DNA from: Thermoplasmata archaeon
GTDB lineage: Archaea > Thermoplasmatota > Thermoplasmata > Lutacidiplasmatales > UBA184
Reading direction: 5' to 3'
Assembly (NCBI GenBank): GCA_021848165.1
Contig: JAJZMW010000071.1
Span: 1 to 6,704, forward strand
DNA: 6,704 bases
Positions within the stretch are counted from its first letter, which is position 1. Each line of letters begins with the position of its first letter. The notes below the pieces were generated by a model that was not told the origin of the DNA, did not search any database, and saw only the letters and a list, made by a program, of their open reading frames with translations. Made by a program: the position numbers and the translations under genes. Below, piece after piece: positions 5,444 through 6,704 of the stretch.

Positions 5444-6549
5444 GCGGGAACCTCAACGTAACTGCGCGGGGCGGTGGTCAAGAATCGGTACCCTTGTTTC
5501 GTGACGAGGACGTCGTCCTCGATGCGCACGCCGCCGTGCCCCGGGAGATAGATCCCGGGCTCGACCGTGATCACCATCCCCTCCTCGAGCTGGTCCTCGC
5601 TGCGCTCGTTCATCCCCCACCCATCGTGCACGCGGAGGCCGATCGAATGGCCAAGCCCGTGGGTGAACCGTCCCTTCCAGGGGGAGGCATCGATCACCCG
5701 TTGGGCCGCCAGATGGACCTCCTTCGCGGGGACGCCGTCCCGGATCGTGGCGAGCGCGGCCCGCTGGGCCTCCTCGACCTTCTCGTGCACCGCCTTGAGC
5801 TCCTCGTCGCGCCGGCCGAAGTGGAAGGAGCGCGTGATGTCGCTCGCGTATCGCTCCGAGTACGCCCCGAAATCGCAGACCATCGAGTCGCCGCTCCGCA
5901 ACGCCCGCCCGCCCGCGAAATAGTGCGGCTCGGCGCTGTTCGGCCCGAACCCTACGATCGTCGCGAACGACGGCCCTTCGGCGCCGTGCTGCATCATCCG
6001 GTGGTTCATCTCGGTGGCGAGATCCCGCTCGATCAGCCCTTCGCGGAGGAGCGACGGGATCTCGAGCGCCACCTGCGAGCCGATCGCGGCGGCCTTCGCC
6101 AGCCGTTCGATCTCGACCGCGTCCTTCGTGACCCGAGCGCGGCGAACGGCCCCGCTCACGTCGACCCACTGCGCGGAGGGCAGGACCTTCGTGAGCCGCT
6201 CGTAGCCGGCGTGGGTGATCTCCTGATGATGGAGGCCGATCGTCCGCGCCGACCCGAGGATGCGCTTCGTCCCCTCCTCGAGGTCCGCGGCGGTCCGGAA
6301 CTCGTGGACGTTCACGTGAGGATCCCGCCGGGCCGCCGCCCGCGCGGTCTCCGCTTCGAGGACGGAGGTGAACAGGTCGAGCTGTCCGTCCGGATGGGCG
6401 ATCGCGATCGACCCTTCGAACAGCCCGCTCGGAACGTCGAAGACCCAGAAGAACCCCCCATCGAGGTGGGGGTCTACGGAGTTCGCGAAGACGACGGCGT
6501 CCGGTTTCGGATCGGCGAATTTGTAGAGCTTCTCGACGCGGGCCTTCAT
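5440..6549 (-). CDS. M24B family Xaa-Pro peptidase (aminopeptidase P / prolidase type)
   Basis: This cytosolic dinuclear metallopeptidase is predicted to cut the bond before proline at the N-terminus of peptides or in Xaa-Pro dipeptides. From the ATG at 6549 it has 369 residues. The N-terminal creatinase-like domain is about residues 1-140 and the pita-bread catalytic domain 145-369. All five metal ligands are in place: Asp226 (VCDFGAYS), Asp237 (ASDITRSF), His301 (GLGHSIGL), Glu330 (TVEPGIY) and Glu344 (VRIEDDV). His209 (EPHYFAGGR) and His308 (RVHDGWG) are likely substrate-side histidines. Aminopeptidase and dipeptidase cannot be told apart here. A GTG at 6561 would add four residues (MALP). 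I prefer ATG 6549 because neither start has a Shine-Dalgarno and a TATA-like box sits at leaderless distance from 6549. It heads the four-gene operon and has no obvious metabolic tie to the sugar-phosphate genes behind it. Confidence 0.9.
   Translation of the reverse strand: MKARVEKLYKFADPKPDAVVFANSVDPHLDGGFFWVFDVPSGLFEGSIAIAHPDGQLDLFTSVLEAETARAAARRDPHVNVHEFRTAADLEEGTKRILGSARTIGLHHQEITHAGYERLTKVLPSAQWVDVSGAVRRARVTKDAVEIERLAKAAAIGSQVALEIPSLLREGLIERDLATEMNHRMMQHGAEGPSFATIVGFGPNSAEPHYFAGGRALRSGDSMVCDFGAYSERYASDITRSFHFGRRDEELKAVHEKVEEAQRAALATIRDGVPAKEVHLAAQRVIDASPWKGRFTHGLGHSIGLRVHDGWGMNERSEDQLEEGMVITVEPGIYLPGHGGVRIEDDVLVTKQGYRFLTTAPRSYVEVPA
5450..5454 (-). promoter_or_regulatory. Shine-Dalgarno site of the phosphofructokinase gene
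   Basis: GAGGT on the minus strand, six bases before the GTG at 5443 and inside the last codons of the peptidase gene. It supports the GTG start and translational coupling across the GTGA overlap. Confidence 0.6.
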
Positions 6550-6572
6550 CGGCAACGCCACGGTCGGGGGCG

Positions 6573-6587
6573 TTTCAAGGTTTTCGG
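6573..6587 (-). promoter_or_regulatory. Candidate archaeal promoter of the peptidase-kinase-isomerase-transporter operon
   Basis: On the minus strand CCGAAAACCTTGAAA reads as a BRE-like CCGAAAA followed by a TATA-like CCTTGAAA. This is an A/T-rich island in very GC-rich DNA. The first T of CTTGA is 29 bases before the A of the ATG at 6549, a position suited to leaderless transcription. It covers the stop codon of the preceding partial gene. Read-through from that gene, only 25 bp away, is the alternative. Confidence 0.4.
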
Positions 6588-6703
6588 GCGCCGGCCGGGC
6601 CGCCGGTCGGCGCCGCGGGGCTCGGGCTGGCGCGCAGGTCCTTCCAGGAGAGCTTCGGGAACCGCGCCGCCTCGACCTCGTCGATGCGACCGACCGACGT
6701 CGA
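6575..6703 (-). CDS. C-terminal end of an unrecognised protein, cut by the window edge
   Basis: The last 42 codons of a minus-strand frame run from the window edge to a TGA at 6577-6575. The visible sequence begins STSVGRIDEVEAARFPKLSW, continues KDLRASPSP, and ends in an Ala/Pro/Gly-rich tail finishing ARKP. The first half has a protein-like mix with charged and aromatic residues, and codon third positions are nearly all G/C until the last codons, unlike the other two minus-strand frames. I cannot assign a family. It ends 25 bp before the peptidase ATG in the same direction, so it may be the preceding operon gene. A chance open frame in GC-rich DNA is possible since only 129 bases are seen. 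Confidence 0.5.
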   Translation of the reverse strand, partial: STSVGRIDEVEAARFPKLSWKDLRASPSPAAPTGGPAGARKP

Positions 6704-6704
6704 T

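Noticed and set aside
3891..5456. Long minus-strand frame of about 521 codons overlapping phosphofructokinase and mtnA
   Set aside because: It is a frame-shifted reading of those two genes, dominated by Arg and Gly, while the other frame carries complete PfkA and MtnA motifs.
3794..5461. Long open frame on the plus strand (about 555 codons)
   Set aside because: It is antisense to the isomerase and phosphofructokinase genes, is Arg/Pro/Asp-rich and low in complexity, and shows no family motif. Stop-free antisense frames are expected in DNA this GC-rich.

Overview
The window is very GC-rich, gene-dense DNA. It holds seven complete genes plus one cut off at each edge, arranged as two converging operons that meet near position 2640. 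The best guess is a high-GC archaeon of the Thermoplasmatota type. The reasons are leaderless-looking first genes with BRE/TATA-like boxes, Shine-Dalgarno sites only at internal operon genes, a short PPi-type phosphofructokinase resembling the Thermoproteus enzyme, and an M24 peptidase whose N-terminal domain recalls archaeal homologues. This assignment is inference from remembered family resemblance; a high-GC bacterium is not excluded because no ribosomal or other lineage marker gene is present.

Plus strand, 1-2622: the 3' two-thirds of a dihydrolipoamide dehydrogenase gene (E3 of 2-oxoacid dehydrogenase or glycine cleavage complexes) is followed, with overlap, by lipB (octanoyl transferase). 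An atypical NDUFA9-like NAD(P)-binding SDR follows with a 4-bp overlap, then a 69-residue protein of unknown function. The first two belong to the same process: LipB starts the lipoylation of the carrier domains whose dihydrolipoamide E3 re-oxidises.

Minus strand, 6704-2658, read right to left: the tail of an unrecognised gene, an M24B Xaa-Pro peptidase, a PfkA-family phosphofructokinase with the GGDD/PKTMDND signature of pyrophosphate-dependent enzymes, an MtnA-type isomerase, and a VIT1/CCC1-family iron/manganese transporter. The peptidase/kinase and isomerase/transporter pairs each share a 4-bp stop/start overlap, and kinase and isomerase are 12 bp apart, so the four are very probably one transcript.

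There is no mobile element, CRISPR array, tRNA or rRNA that I can see, and no gene-free stretch longer than 300 bases. The points most worth a second look are the PPi-type kinase, a bacterial-style LipB in a possibly archaeal genome, a matching CTTGA box exactly 29 bp before two start codons, the altered nucleotide-binding motif in the SDR, and the small conserved-looking protein.
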